Shown: positions 8,407 to 17,915 of the stretch, one piece after another
Numbering within the stretch: position 1 is the stretch's first letter
Layout: each line of letters opens with the position of its first letter
Assembly (NCBI GenBank): GCA_023409265.1
Contig: JAEYHZ010000031.1
Span: 62,001 to 126,000 of the forward strand
Direction: 5' to 3'
From: Bacillota bacterium
GTDB lineage: Bacteria; Bacillota; Clostridia; Acetivibrionales; DSM-1351
DNA length: 64,000 nucleotides
The notes under the pieces: model-generated
Told to the model about the DNA's origin: nothing
What the model saw: the letters and a program-made list of their open reading frames with translations, nothing else
The model's database searches: none
Program-made: the position numbers and the translations under genes

Positions 8407-9933
8407 ATGGCTAAATTTAAAATCAAACTAAAAAAAACGATTTTTAAGAAACTTGTTACCATTTTTATTGCGCTGCTGGTACTTAGTTATTTTGTAACAG
8501 GCGGATTTTTATATTACTTTTTGAATACTTATGCGACAAGAGAAAAGGTTGTTACACTTGAGCAGGCAGCAGATAACATCAAGAGTAACTTTATTTTTTA
8601 CTTGAATAACAGAAACAATGTATTAGTACAACAATTTTTTATAAGTTTATTAAGCCAAACCAGCGGATATAGCAATTCCATTATCTGGATTGTGGATGTA
8701 AAGGGGCAGGTGGCATTCAGTAAGCCTGATTGGGCAATGGATGCTTTAGGCGATTATAAAAGCGAAAACGGTGTAACTCAACTGCCCGATGCCAAAATGT
8801 ATGCCGATGTAATGAACAATGGCGGCACTGTTATTCAAAGAGTAGGTGATTTTTTTGGTTTGTTTAATAAAGATCAATATAAAGAGCTTGGAAATTCATG
8901 GTTGACAATAGAAGTTCCCGTTCAAATTATGAATAATGGAAAACAAGAGACAATAGGAGCAATATATCTCCATACACCGCTTCCTGAAATTCAAAAGCTC
9001 AGAACCTCGGTATTTAACCTGTTTATCCTTTCGGGAGGAGTTGCAATATTCTTAGCCATTATTCTGGTTTATATATTTTCTTTAAGATTTACAAGGCCGT
9101 TAAAGCAGATCAACAATGCTGCCAGAATTATTGCAGCTGGTGAGTTCAGAAACAGGCTTTCAGTAAAGAATGATGACGAAATAGGGCAGCTTGCAAGCAG
9201 CTTTAACCAAATGGTAGATGATCTGCAAAAATTGGAGGAAATGCGGCGAGGTTTTATAGCAAATGTCTCTCATGAACTGAGAACACCTATGACTTCAATA
9301 CGCGGCTTCATTGAAGGGATTCTGGATGGAACCATTCCTCCTGAAAAGCACCAGGATTATCTTATCATAGTGAGAGATGAAATAAACAGGCTTAACAGGC
9401 TTGTAAATGATCTTCTTGATCTGGCTAGAATGGAAGCCGGTGAGATGAAGTTGAATATTAAACCTTTTAATATAAACGAACTTATCAGATTATGCGTAAT
9501 AAAGAACGAAACTTTGATAACTTCTAAAAATCTTGAAATAGAAGCCAATTTTGAGACTGAAAACATGCTTGTTACAGGAGACCGGGACTCAATAGAAAGA
9601 GTTATTATAAATCTTTTGCATAATGCGGTTAAATTTTCAAACGAAAACGGGAGAATTATTTTTGAAACTGCAAAGAATAAAGATAAGATTGAAATATCAA
9701 TTCAGGATAATGGTATCGGTATCGATGATATAGAGCAAAAAAGAGTTTGGGACAGATTTTACAAGTCCGATAAATCAAGAGGTAAGGACAAAACCGGAAC
9801 TGGTCTCGGTTTAGCTATAGTAAAAAATATTATTAGTGAACACAGACAGGAGATATGGGTAGAAAGTGAGGTTGGCAAGGGGACCAAATTTACTTTTACT
9901 TTGGACTATTTTAAGAATAATATAGAAGATTAA
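8407..9933 (+). CDS. Membrane sensor histidine kinase
   Basis: This 508-residue kinase is the partner of the regulator immediately upstream. TM1 spans about residues 17-37, an extracytoplasmic sensor of about 160 residues follows, TM2 spans about 200-222, and a HAMP domain about 223-275. The HisKA domain has the phosphoacceptor His289 in NVSHELRTPM. The catalytic domain has the N box (NLLHNAVKFS), G1 box (DNGIGID) and G2 box (GTGLGLAI). It is a PhoR/ResE-like architecture with an undefined sensor domain, so the signal is unknown. htrA begins 72 nt downstream, which may place the protease in the same operon or regulon. Confidence 0.93.
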   Translation: MAKFKIKLKKTIFKKLVTIFIALLVLSYFVTGGFLYYFLNTYATREKVVTLEQAADNIKSNFIFYLNNRNNVLVQQFFISLLSQTSGYSNSIIWIVDVKGQVAFSKPDWAMDALGDYKSENGVTQLPDAKMYADVMNNGGTVIQRVGDFFGLFNKDQYKELGNSWLTIEVPVQIMNNGKQETIGAIYLHTPLPEIQKLRTSVFNLFILSGGVAIFLAIILVYIFSLRFTRPLKQINNAARIIAAGEFRNRLSVKNDDEIGQLASSFNQMVDDLQKLEEMRRGFIANVSHELRTPMTSIRGFIEGILDGTIPPEKHQDYLIIVRDEINRLNRLVNDLLDLARMEAGEMKLNIKPFNINELIRLCVIKNETLITSKNLEIEANFETENMLVTGDRDSIERVIINLLHNAVKFSNENGRIIFETAKNKDKIEISIQDNGIGIDDIEQKRVWDRFYKSDKSRGKDKTGTGLGLAIVKNIISEHRQEIWVESEVGKGTKFTFTLDYFKNNIED

Positions 9934-10005
9934 CACTTTGTTCATAGTTTTTTAAAATTACGTTATTAAAATATTAAATATATTGATGAGAAAGGGGACT
10001 TTTCA

Positions 10006-11730
10006 ATGAATGATGACAGAATCGAAAGAAATGATGAAATAACAGAGCCTAATGAACAGCAGCAAAATAATGTACAACACCATGAGGTAAATACTCAGAG
10101 TGAAAATATATCGGAAGTAAATGATACTCCAAAGAATATTGAAGTAAGCAATCCTTCGGTAAACATTCCTACAGTGGATATTCCAGATGTCAGTATTCCT
10201 GAGGTTCACAAGCCGGCTGAGACTATAGAACACAGTACACAAAATGAAGTTGAAACAAATGACACAAACACTGCAAAAGCACCGGACTCGGAAAACAGTA
10301 ACTTCAATTTTGTTCCCGCACAACAGGACATACATGCTCAGAATAGAATGGATGAAACTCAAAAAATCTGGCAGATGCAGAATTTCCAATCTAATATGAA
10401 TCCTAATATTAGTAACAATATGAATCCTAATATAAATAATAATGTGAATCCTAATATGAATTCACAAAATTCCGGATTGCCGAATTATGGTAACATGAAT
10501 TATAACAGTCCAAATTACAACAATAATTACTACAAAGAAAATTATAAAAAACCTGCCAAAAAATCTGATGTCTGGAAGTACGTATTAGTATCAATTGTGA
10601 GCTCGCTTATTGGCGGGGCAATACTTACAGTAATGCTTTTGGTTGTTGCACCTGCAATTCAGCCGGAATTAAAGAGCTTTGTAGGAGGAATTTTTCCCGA
10701 TGCCGTTACTGAAAATGCACAGCCCACAGTGGGTGAGCTGAAAAGAGTTGAAATAGTTCAAAATGCGGAGTCGGCAGTTACCAGTGTAGCCGAAAAAGTC
10801 GGACCATCAGTTGTAGGAATCAGGACTACCTATCAGAACACTAATGAATTATTTGGTGTCCAGTCCGAAGGCGGAGAAGGGTCAGGTATCATAATAAGCT
10901 CTGACGGATATATACTTACCAATCATCACGTTATAGAAAATGCGTTGAATGACAGAACAAGAAAAGTACAAAGCGGAGCCAAAATACAAGTTTACCTTCC
11001 AAATAAAATAGATAAGCCTTATACTGCCGAAGTAAAAGGATATGATTCAAAAACCGATTTGGCGGTGCTTAAAATTAATGAGACTAATCTGAATGCAATA
11101 GAATTTGGAAATTCTGATGATTTAAAAGTCGGCGAACCTGCAATTGCTATTGGAAACCCCGGTGGTCTTGAATATATGGGCTCAGTAACTCAGGGAGTTG
11201 TCAGCGGTTTGAACAGAACAGTTCAGCTGGACGGCGGAAGAAAAATCAGATTGATACAGACCGATGCCGCCATCAATCCTGGTAACAGCGGAGGAGCCTT
11301 AGTAAATATAAAGGGCCAGCTTATAGGTGTAAATACCATTAAAATGGTTGCTACAGGTTTTGAAGGTCTGGGCTTCGCAATACCGGTAAATGATGCAAAG
11401 AAGATTGCTGATGAACTTATTAAAAACACATATATTTCAAAACCTTATCTCGGTATATCAGTTGACCAGAGATACACTGAAGAAATAGCTAAGGAAAACA
11501 ATATGCCAATGGGTGTATACGTAGCTGACGTTGAAATCCTGGGAGCAGCAGAAAAAGCTGGGATACAGGCCGGTGACGTAATAACCAAGTTTAACAATAA
11601 AACTGTTAAAGCTTACGCCGATCTGGAGGATGAAAAGAATAAGTGCAAACCCGGAGACACTGTTTCCATCGAAATATACAGAGAAGGAAAAACCAAAACT
11701 GTAAAGGTAAAACTGGGTGAAACAAAATAG
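10006..11730 (+). CDS. htrA: HtrA/DegP-family membrane-anchored serine protease
   Basis: This is a 574-residue S1C protease for quality control of exported proteins. Residues 1-185 are a low-complexity cytoplasmic tail, including a short NPN/NN-rich repeat (MNPNISNNMNPN and variants, about 128-150). A single TM follows at about 195-220. The trypsin-like domain has the triad His (TNHHVIE), Asp (KTDLAVLK) and Ser (NPGNSGGALVN). One PDZ domain occupies about 480-570 (GAAEKAGIQAGDVITK). It lies downstream of a two-component pair. In Bacillus CssRS regulates htrA, so the pair here may sense the same stress, which is inference. The Asn-rich tail is longer than in Bacillus HtrA. Confidence 0.93.
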   Translation: MNDDRIERNDEITEPNEQQQNNVQHHEVNTQSENISEVNDTPKNIEVSNPSVNIPTVDIPDVSIPEVHKPAETIEHSTQNEVETNDTNTAKAPDSENSNFNFVPAQQDIHAQNRMDETQKIWQMQNFQSNMNPNISNNMNPNINNNVNPNMNSQNSGLPNYGNMNYNSPNYNNNYYKENYKKPAKKSDVWKYVLVSIVSSLIGGAILTVMLLVVAPAIQPELKSFVGGIFPDAVTENAQPTVGELKRVEIVQNAESAVTSVAEKVGPSVVGIRTTYQNTNELFGVQSEGGEGSGIIISSDGYILTNHHVIENALNDRTRKVQSGAKIQVYLPNKIDKPYTAEVKGYDSKTDLAVLKINETNLNAIEFGNSDDLKVGEPAIAIGNPGGLEYMGSVTQGVVSGLNRTVQLDGGRKIRLIQTDAAINPGNSGGALVNIKGQLIGVNTIKMVATGFEGLGFAIPVNDAKKIADELIKNTYISKPYLGISVDQRYTEEIAKENNMPMGVYVADVEILGAAEKAGIQAGDVITKFNNKTVKAYADLEDEKNKCKPGDTVSIEIYREGKTKTVKVKLGETK

Positions 11731-11751
11731 AATAAATATAAACAAATTGTT

Positions 11752-11790
11752 AAAGATACTGCATAGGCAATGATGCAGTATCTTTTTATT
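11752..11790 (+). terminator. htrA terminator
   Basis: AAAGATACTGCAT (11752-11764) and its exact complement at 11773-11785 form a 13-bp stem with an 8-nt loop, followed by TTTATTTT. It starts 22 nt after the htrA stop. Confidence 0.88.
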
Positions 11791-11905
11791 TTGATGCCAT
11801 ATTTTATAATAAATTAGATAAAAAATGCTAATTATGTTGCTAATATGGTCAAAAAACCTTAAAATTAGATATGTGGTAATATATACTAACCTGGTGGAGG
11901 GATAC

Positions 11906-13378
11906 ATGAACTTTATCAAGTATTATTCTCATATAGCCAAATATATGTTAGGAATAATAGCTATACCCCTATTGATCTATGGAGTGAAAAGTGAAGCTAA
12001 AGTTTCGGTATATATTAGCTTTACTTTAGGTGTTATTATTTTATTACTGGATATGCTTGATTTTGGTATTTTAGTTATTAGAAGAAATATTAAAGCCAAA
12101 AAGGTCATAAAAAAATATACCGGTTTATATAATATACACGGGCGTTTTTCATATCCAGGCAGTGAAAGAAATGCTCTGAAGACATTCAAACTGCTGGTGG
12201 AAAAACAAAACGAACTTGAGGTTCTCAGGCTTACCTCCGAAAAGTTCAATTCAACAATTGATATGGGTAATATAGTTGAATATGTTTTCGAAGTTTTCAA
12301 GAAATTCACAGGATGTGACAGATGCCTCATATGTATCAAAGACATTGACTCCCAGGACATTTACTGCAGATATGAACTTGGAATTTCCTTCGGTGAGGTA
12401 GGAAAATACTTTGATGCCGATTCTGTTGTAACAAAATGTTTCAATACAAATTCTATTGTTGTTAATACCAATATTCCAATCAACAAAAGGGGAGTAACCG
12501 GAGATAAGCTTGCAATTCCCTTAAGTATATCAAATGAACAGCTGGGTGTTATTTTTATAGAGACACCTGTTAAAAATTCCTTTAAAAAAGTTAATCTGTC
12601 TTTTTTAAAAAGTATAGCTAATTATGCTGCTGTTGCTATTGATAAATCCCAGCTTTTTAATGATGTCTATGCTCAAAAACAGGAGATTGAGGCGTTATAC
12701 GAGGAAACAGCTGCTGTTAATGATGATTTGAATGATAATATAAACAACCTGAATATTGCTAAAGAAGAGCTCAGAATAAAAAATGATGAGCTGCTTAAAT
12801 ATTCAAACAGCCTTAATACAGGGTACATACAGACAGTGATGTCGTTAGTAAATGCAATTGAAGCGAAAGATTCCTATACCAGCGGACATTGTCAGAGAGT
12901 TATGGAGATTTCCTGCGAAATTGCTGCCAATTTGAATCTTGATGAAGAGATTATCAAAGACCTCAGATACGCTGCAATCTTACATGACATCGGTAAAATA
13001 GGCATTTCTGCTTCAATATTGAACAAAACTGATAAGCTTACCGATCAGGAGTATGAAGAAATTAAGAAACATCCGCAAATATCCTTCAATATATTAAAAA
13101 ATGTTGAGTTTTTAGGTAGAGGTTTAAGAGCTATTCTTGAGCATCACGAAAAATTTAACGGCAGTGGGTATCCCAACAAACTGAAAGGTGAAGAAATCAG
13201 TTTATTGGGAAGAATACTTTGTATAGCCGATGCTTTTGATGCCATGACCAGTGACAGGACCTATAGAAAAGGCATGACAATGGAATTGGCCATAAATGAA
13301 ATCGAGCGTTGTAAAGGGATTCAATTCGATCCTGAAATATCCGATGTATTTATAAAAATGATAAGAGAACTGGTTTGA
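11906..13378 (+). CDS. Membrane GAF / HD-GYP domain phosphodiesterase
   Basis: This predicted cyclic-di-GMP phosphodiesterase has 490 residues. Two membrane segments (about residues 12-28 and 36-58) are followed by a GAF sensor domain (about 110-260), a coiled coil (about 265-310) and an HD-GYP domain (about 315-490). The HD-GYP signatures are intact: the metal-binding HDIGKIGIS, EHHEKFNGSGYP containing the GYP, and DAFDAMTSDRTYR. I chose ATG 11906, which has GGTGGAGG at 11893-11900; an upstream in-frame ATG at 11825 lacks a ribosome site. Its substrate is assumed from the family. A GGDEF protein with the opposite activity lies 4.5 kb downstream. Confidence 0.9.
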   Translation: MNFIKYYSHIAKYMLGIIAIPLLIYGVKSEAKVSVYISFTLGVIILLLDMLDFGILVIRRNIKAKKVIKKYTGLYNIHGRFSYPGSERNALKTFKLLVEKQNELEVLRLTSEKFNSTIDMGNIVEYVFEVFKKFTGCDRCLICIKDIDSQDIYCRYELGISFGEVGKYFDADSVVTKCFNTNSIVVNTNIPINKRGVTGDKLAIPLSISNEQLGVIFIETPVKNSFKKVNLSFLKSIANYAAVAIDKSQLFNDVYAQKQEIEALYEETAAVNDDLNDNINNLNIAKEELRIKNDELLKYSNSLNTGYIQTVMSLVNAIEAKDSYTSGHCQRVMEISCEIAANLNLDEEIIKDLRYAAILHDIGKIGISASILNKTDKLTDQEYEEIKKHPQISFNILKNVEFLGRGLRAILEHHEKFNGSGYPNKLKGEEISLLGRILCIADAFDAMTSDRTYRKGMTMELAINEIERCKGIQFDPEISDVFIKMIRELV

Positions 13379-13401
13379 TGCCTTAATCCGGAGGTAGTTA
13401 A

Positions 13402-14892
13402 GTGAAGATTGAAAATAAGAAATTAAAGATTCTTTTTGTGTCAGCAGAGGTAGATCCCTTTGCTAAAACAGGGGGCTTGGCTGACGTGGCAGGTTCGCTG
13501 CCCAAAGAGCTCTCGTTGTTGGGACACGATGTCAGAGTGGCTATGCCACGTTATGGATTTATAAAACTGGATACCAATTATGTTACAGATTTTCCTGTTG
13601 AAATGGATAATAGAAAAGAAACCTGCGTTCTTAAGGAAGGCAGTTTATTTGACTTGAACAAAAAGCCAATCCCTGTTTATTTTATTGAAAACCACCATTA
13701 TTTTAACAGGGAGGGCATCTATTGTTATCATGATGATGCACAAAGATTTATTCTACTGTGTAAGGCGGCTTTGGAGATGCTGCAGTATATTGATTTCAAA
13801 CCGGATGTAATACATTGTAATGATTGGCATACCGGACCGGTTTGTCTTTTACTGAAGGAAAAATACTGCAAGCAGGACTTATATAAAGATATTGCCACTG
13901 TTTATACCGTTCACAATCTGGAGTATCAAGGTAACTTCGGTTCTGAGGTGATCCCGTTTCTTAATGTTGCTGATGGCTTTTTTACTTCCGAAAAAGCTGA
14001 GTTTTATGGTATGTTCAGTTTTATGAAATGCGGCCTTGTTTACGCAGATATTATAAATACAGTAAGCAGACAGTATGCTGAAGAAATTCTGACTTCAGCT
14101 TATGGAGAAAGAATGGAGGGTGTTCTGATTCATAGGAAAAGTGACCTTTTTGGAATTGTAAACGGTATTTCCTATGAAGAATTTGATCCTGAAAATGATA
14201 AATGCCTGTCTGTTAATTATAATAAAGATAATTTTGACTTGAAGAAAGCAAATAAAACTGCCTTGCAGAAAGAGTTAAGGCTCAAGGAAAAGGATGCCCC
14301 ATTAATGGGCATTGTAACAAGGCTGACAGGCCAAAAAGGTCTTGAGCTGCTTATAGGGTGTATTGAAGAGCTGATTGAAAAGGAAGATGTTCAGCTTGCA
14401 GTTTTGGGACTGGGTGACGACTATTATTATAAGGCGTTTTCCAATTTAAAGAATAAGTACCCAAATAATGTTGCTGCAGTTTTCGAATTTAATGCAAATC
14501 TGGCCAAGAGAATTTATTCTTCCTGTGATATGTTTTTGATGCCTTCCAGGTTTGAGCCCTGTGGTTTAGGTCAGATAATAAGCTTGAGGTACGGGACAAT
14601 ACCCGTTGTCAGGGCAACAGGCGGTCTGGCTGAAACTATAATAGATTATGATGAAAACAACCAGGAAGGTAATGGCTTTAAATTTGATGAGTTTTCTGTT
14701 ACCGCCTGTAAAAAAGCTATAATCAGAGCTATAAGGCTCTACAAAGAACAGCCGGCTGTTTGGAATGAGTTGATAAGGCGTGCTCTTACCAGTGATTTCT
14801 CATGGAAAAAGCCTGGAACGGCTTATCTGAAACTATATGAACTTGCAGCGGAAAGAAAAACAAAGGATTCTTCAAACAATATCACACAATAA
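13402..14892 (+). CDS. glgA: Glycogen synthase
   Basis: GlgA transfers glucose from ADP-glucose to alpha-1,4-glucan in glycogen synthesis. This 496-residue GT5 enzyme has the N-terminal ADP-glucose site KTGGLADVAGSLP (about residue 25), CNDWHTGPV in the first Rossmann domain, and the C-terminal EPCGLGQIISLRYGT motif. The start is GTG 13402 with GGAGG at 13390-13394, 23 nt after the HD-GYP gene, so co-transcription is possible. The usual partners glgB, glgC and glgD are absent from the window, so the glycogen pathway genes are probably split in this genome. Confidence 0.95.
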   Translation: MKIENKKLKILFVSAEVDPFAKTGGLADVAGSLPKELSLLGHDVRVAMPRYGFIKLDTNYVTDFPVEMDNRKETCVLKEGSLFDLNKKPIPVYFIENHHYFNREGIYCYHDDAQRFILLCKAALEMLQYIDFKPDVIHCNDWHTGPVCLLLKEKYCKQDLYKDIATVYTVHNLEYQGNFGSEVIPFLNVADGFFTSEKAEFYGMFSFMKCGLVYADIINTVSRQYAEEILTSAYGERMEGVLIHRKSDLFGIVNGISYEEFDPENDKCLSVNYNKDNFDLKKANKTALQKELRLKEKDAPLMGIVTRLTGQKGLELLIGCIEELIEKEDVQLAVLGLGDDYYYKAFSNLKNKYPNNVAAVFEFNANLAKRIYSSCDMFLMPSRFEPCGLGQIISLRYGTIPVVRATGGLAETIIDYDENNQEGNGFKFDEFSVTACKKAIIRAIRLYKEQPAVWNELIRRALTSDFSWKKPGTAYLKLYELAAERKTKDSSNNITQ

Positions 14893-14943
14893 TTGCTTCA
14901 AAAAAGGAAAGTTATTGTTTTAAGAGCCCTAAGGAGGTACCTT

Positions 14944-15576
14944 ATGACTAAAAAGCAAAAAGTTAATGAAATTCTGAGTATTTTTGATCAATTATATCCA
15001 GAGGCCATGTGCTCTCTTGAATATGAGACACCGCTTCAGCTGTTAATATCTACGCAGCTGGCAGCCCAGTGTACTGATGCAAGAGTCAACCTGGTAGCAA
15101 AAGATCTGTATAAAAAGTATAAGTCTGCTGAAGATTTTGCAAAAGCTGAGCTTTCTGAACTGGAGCAGGATATCAAATCCACCGGTTTTTACAGAAATAA
15201 GGCAAAGAATATAATAGCCTGTTGTAAAATACTCGTTGAAAAGTATAATGGCAGAATTCCGGATAATATTGAGGAACTGCTGCAGCTTCCCGGTGTAGGG
15301 CGAAAAACGGCAAATCTTGTGTTATATGAAATATATGGTATTCAAGGTGTAGTAGTTGATACACACGCAAAGAGACTGTCAAATCATATAGGGTTGACCA
15401 AAAATCAGGACCCTGAAAAAATAGAATATGACTTACAAAAGATAATTCCAAAGAATAGATGGGCAGATTTTTGCCATTTGCTGGTATTCCATGGAAGAGA
15501 AATTTGCAATGCAAGGAAACCGGATTGTGAGAACTGTAAAATAAACAATTTATGTAATTTTTATAACAAGAAGTAA
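14944..15576 (+). CDS. nth: Endonuclease III
   Basis: This DNA glycosylase/AP lyase removes oxidised pyrimidines. The 210-residue protein has the helix-hairpin-helix LPGVGRKTANLVLYE with the catalytic Lys in VGRKTAN, the catalytic Asp in VVDTHAKRLSNH, and the C-terminal 4Fe-4S ligands in the pattern C-x6-C-x2-C-x5-C (CNARKPDCENCKINNLC). I chose ATG 14944, preceded by AAGGAGGT at 14931-14938; the open frame extends back to the glgA stop but has no ribosome site there. The gene is probably co-transcribed with glgA. Length and motifs match the family fully. Confidence 0.95.
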   Translation: MTKKQKVNEILSIFDQLYPEAMCSLEYETPLQLLISTQLAAQCTDARVNLVAKDLYKKYKSAEDFAKAELSELEQDIKSTGFYRNKAKNIIACCKILVEKYNGRIPDNIEELLQLPGVGRKTANLVLYEIYGIQGVVVDTHAKRLSNHIGLTKNQDPEKIEYDLQKIIPKNRWADFCHLLVFHGREICNARKPDCENCKINNLCNFYNKK

Positions 15577-15581
15577 GATTT

Positions 15582-15733
15582 CCCCCACGTCTATTAGTGG
15601 AGGGGTATTGATCTAGTTATAAGGCGGCGGGCACATATCCATGGTCACCAATGGTGACCTTTGCCTCGTTGAAACGCAGCTGAGGTAAGAAAATTTTTCT
15701 GCAACCGAATAATTTTCTCTGAACCGATGCGTT
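15582..15733 (+). ncRNA. Unassigned structured RNA element, copy A, in the leader of the FtsA-like gene
   Basis: The 211-nt gap between nth and the FtsA-like gene is full of structure. CCCCCAC (15582-15588) can pair with GTGG-A-GGGG at 15597-15605, or with the ribosome site GTGGGGG at 15776-15782. GGTCACC/GGTGACC (15643-15649/15653-15659) forms a perfect hairpin. AACGCA/TGCGTT (15673-15678/15728-15733) encloses an inner stem AGAAAATT/AATTTTCT. The 65-nt block 15669-15733 recurs at 63759-63823, about 80 percent identical by eye, with a compensatory pair in the inner stem. I could not match it to a riboswitch class that I know. Confidence 0.5.
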
Positions 15734-15787
15734 TTAGTAAGAGTTGAATTGGAAGGCTCTAAGCTACTATTAAAGTGGGGGTAGTAC

Positions 15788-17875
15788 ATGCCAAATAAAC
15801 CAAAGTCTCAAAAGAAGATAGATATTAAAGAAACCTTTAAGCCTGAAGACCTTATATTCGCACTTGATATAGGTACCCGAACTGTTGTGGGTATAGTAGG
15901 CTTCTATGAAAAGGAATGTTTTAAGGTTATAGCAGCAGAAGTATATGAGCATAAAAGCAGAGCCATGCTTGACGGTCAAATACATGATATAAACAAAGTT
16001 GCAGAAGTTGTCGGCGAAGTTAAGGAAAGACTTGAGAATACACTGGGAGTAAAACTGGTCAAAGTAGCTATTGCAGCAGCAGGAAGAGTTCTCAAAACCA
16101 GTCAGACAAAGCTGGAATATGAACTTGAACAGGGAAGAGAAATTACCGCAGATATAGTAGGCAGCCTTGAAGTTGATGCCGTACAAAATGCTCAGATTAA
16201 ACTGGACAGTGAGCAGGCAACTGAGGATAAGATTCCTTTTTACTGTGTTGGCTACAGTGTTGTAAATTATTTTCTTAACGGATACGTTATATCGTCGCTT
16301 GTCGGTCATAAAGGAAAAAAAATTGGTGTTGAAGTGCTGGCGACATTTTTACCGCATGTGGTAGTTGACAGTCTTTATACTGTAATGGATAAAGTAGGCT
16401 TAAAGGTTGCCGGCCTGACTCTTGAACCTATAGCAGCTATAAGTGTTACCATACCTAAAGATTTGAGGCTTTTAAATCTAGTTCTGGTTGATATAGGTGC
16501 AGGCACGTCGGATATTGCAATAACAAAAGACGGATCTATAATTGCATATGGAATGGTGCCGATTGCGGGAGATGAAATTACTGAAAAAATTGCACAGGAA
16601 TACCTTGTAGATTTTAACACTGCTGAGAAAATCAAACTTTCAATAACAGCAGGTGTTGAGTCAATCAAATATACCGATATCCTTGGGAAAAAGCATGAAA
16701 TCAGCAGCAGTCAGGCTCTGGAAATCCTGCAGCCAAGTATTGAACTGCTGGCAGTAAGTATAGCTGAAAAAATAATGGAATTCAATCAAAAAGCTCCCAA
16801 TGCTGTTTTCCTAATCGGAGGAGGCAGTCAGGTTCCGGGGCTTACCGACAAAATCGCAAAGGAATTAGGGCTGCACGGTGACAGGGTGGCTGTGAGGGGG
16901 AGAGATGTTATACAGAATATAAAGTGCAGGATTAAAAAATTATCCGGTCCCGAATCAATTACACCTTTCGGTATAGCTATGATGGCATATGCTTCAAAGG
17001 GTCAGGACTTTTTATCTGTAAGCATCAACGGAGAAAAAATCCAACTTTTGAATTCCAAGAAACTGACAGTGGCTGATGCGTTAATATTGGTCGGTTTTGA
17101 TCCTGACAAGCTAATCGGCAGAACAGGGAAATCCTTAAGATTCAATCTTAACGGGAATCCGGTGTTTATTAAAGGAGAACACGGAGTTGCTGCCGAGATA
17201 CTTGTAAATAATACACCTGCAAGTCTTGATACCAGTATAAATGTCGGCAGCTCAATAGCTGTAAACCCGGCAAAGAATGGCAGAAGTGCTGTAAAACACA
17301 TCAAAGACTACATAAAGCACACGGAAGGCCTTACAATAAAACTTAACGATGATGTTCTGAAGCTCATGCCACAAATAATTGTTAACGGTGATAATAAAAG
17401 CCCTGAATATGAAATAAGTGACGGAGATGATATATTACTGAAGGAGATTTGTACTCTTGATCAACTGGTTGTAGAATTTAATCTGGAGTTAAAAGATAAT
17501 TTAATACTGGTAAACGGAGAAAGTAAAAACCTGGATTACAGCTTGGAGGATAATGATGCGATAACATATGACCAGGTTTCGAATGAAGTCCCAGAACAGC
17601 CTGTTTTAAACAAAGAAAGCCTAATTACAACTCCATCCGGCATTGTACATAATACAAATGACAAAGGTTTTGTAATAACGGTTAACGGAGAGCATATTAA
17701 ACTCAATGAAGACAGACAATATATTTTTGTTGATGTATTCAACTATATTAATTTTGATTTAACCTCTCCCAAAGGAAACATAGTACTAAAACTCAATGGG
17801 AAACTTGCTAATTTTACAGACAGTATTCTGTCAGGTGATGTTATCGAGATTTACTGGGAGAAATTCAAGATTTAA
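15788..17875 (+). CDS. FtsA-like actin-family protein with C-terminal beta-grasp-like repeats
   Basis: This is a 695-residue relative of FtsA, roughly 280 residues longer than normal FtsA. The N-terminal 400 residues are the actin-like ATPase: phosphate 1 loop ALDIGTRTVVGIVG, the FtsA-specific 1C (SHS2) insert, phosphate 2 loop LVDIGAGTSDIAI, and the adenosine motif LIGGGSQVPGL. The C-terminal 290 residues hold about three repeats of the pattern vNGe...l-DGD-i (for example VSINGEKIQLL, LVNGESKNLDYSLEDNDAI and FVITVNGEHIKL), which look like ubiquitin/ThiS-type beta-grasp units. There is no ftsZ beside it, so this is probably a paralogue rather than the main divisome protein. A strong ribosome site (GTGGGGG) precedes ATG 15788. 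Confidence 0.82.
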   Translation: MPNKPKSQKKIDIKETFKPEDLIFALDIGTRTVVGIVGFYEKECFKVIAAEVYEHKSRAMLDGQIHDINKVAEVVGEVKERLENTLGVKLVKVAIAAAGRVLKTSQTKLEYELEQGREITADIVGSLEVDAVQNAQIKLDSEQATEDKIPFYCVGYSVVNYFLNGYVISSLVGHKGKKIGVEVLATFLPHVVVDSLYTVMDKVGLKVAGLTLEPIAAISVTIPKDLRLLNLVLVDIGAGTSDIAITKDGSIIAYGMVPIAGDEITEKIAQEYLVDFNTAEKIKLSITAGVESIKYTDILGKKHEISSSQALEILQPSIELLAVSIAEKIMEFNQKAPNAVFLIGGGSQVPGLTDKIAKELGLHGDRVAVRGRDVIQNIKCRIKKLSGPESITPFGIAMMAYASKGQDFLSVSINGEKIQLLNSKKLTVADALILVGFDPDKLIGRTGKSLRFNLNGNPVFIKGEHGVAAEILVNNTPASLDTSINVGSSIAVNPAKNGRSAVKHIKDYIKHTEGLTIKLNDDVLKLMPQIIVNGDNKSPEYEISDGDDILLKEICTLDQLVVEFNLELKDNLILVNGESKNLDYSLEDNDAITYDQVSNEVPEQPVLNKESLITTPSGIVHNTNDKGFVITVNGEHIKLNEDRQYIFVDVFNYINFDLTSPKGNIVLKLNGKLANFTDSILSGDVIEIYWEKFKI

Positions 17876-17915
17876 GTGCTGGAAACAGGGCTGCTGGGAA
17901 AGTCATGGAGGAATT

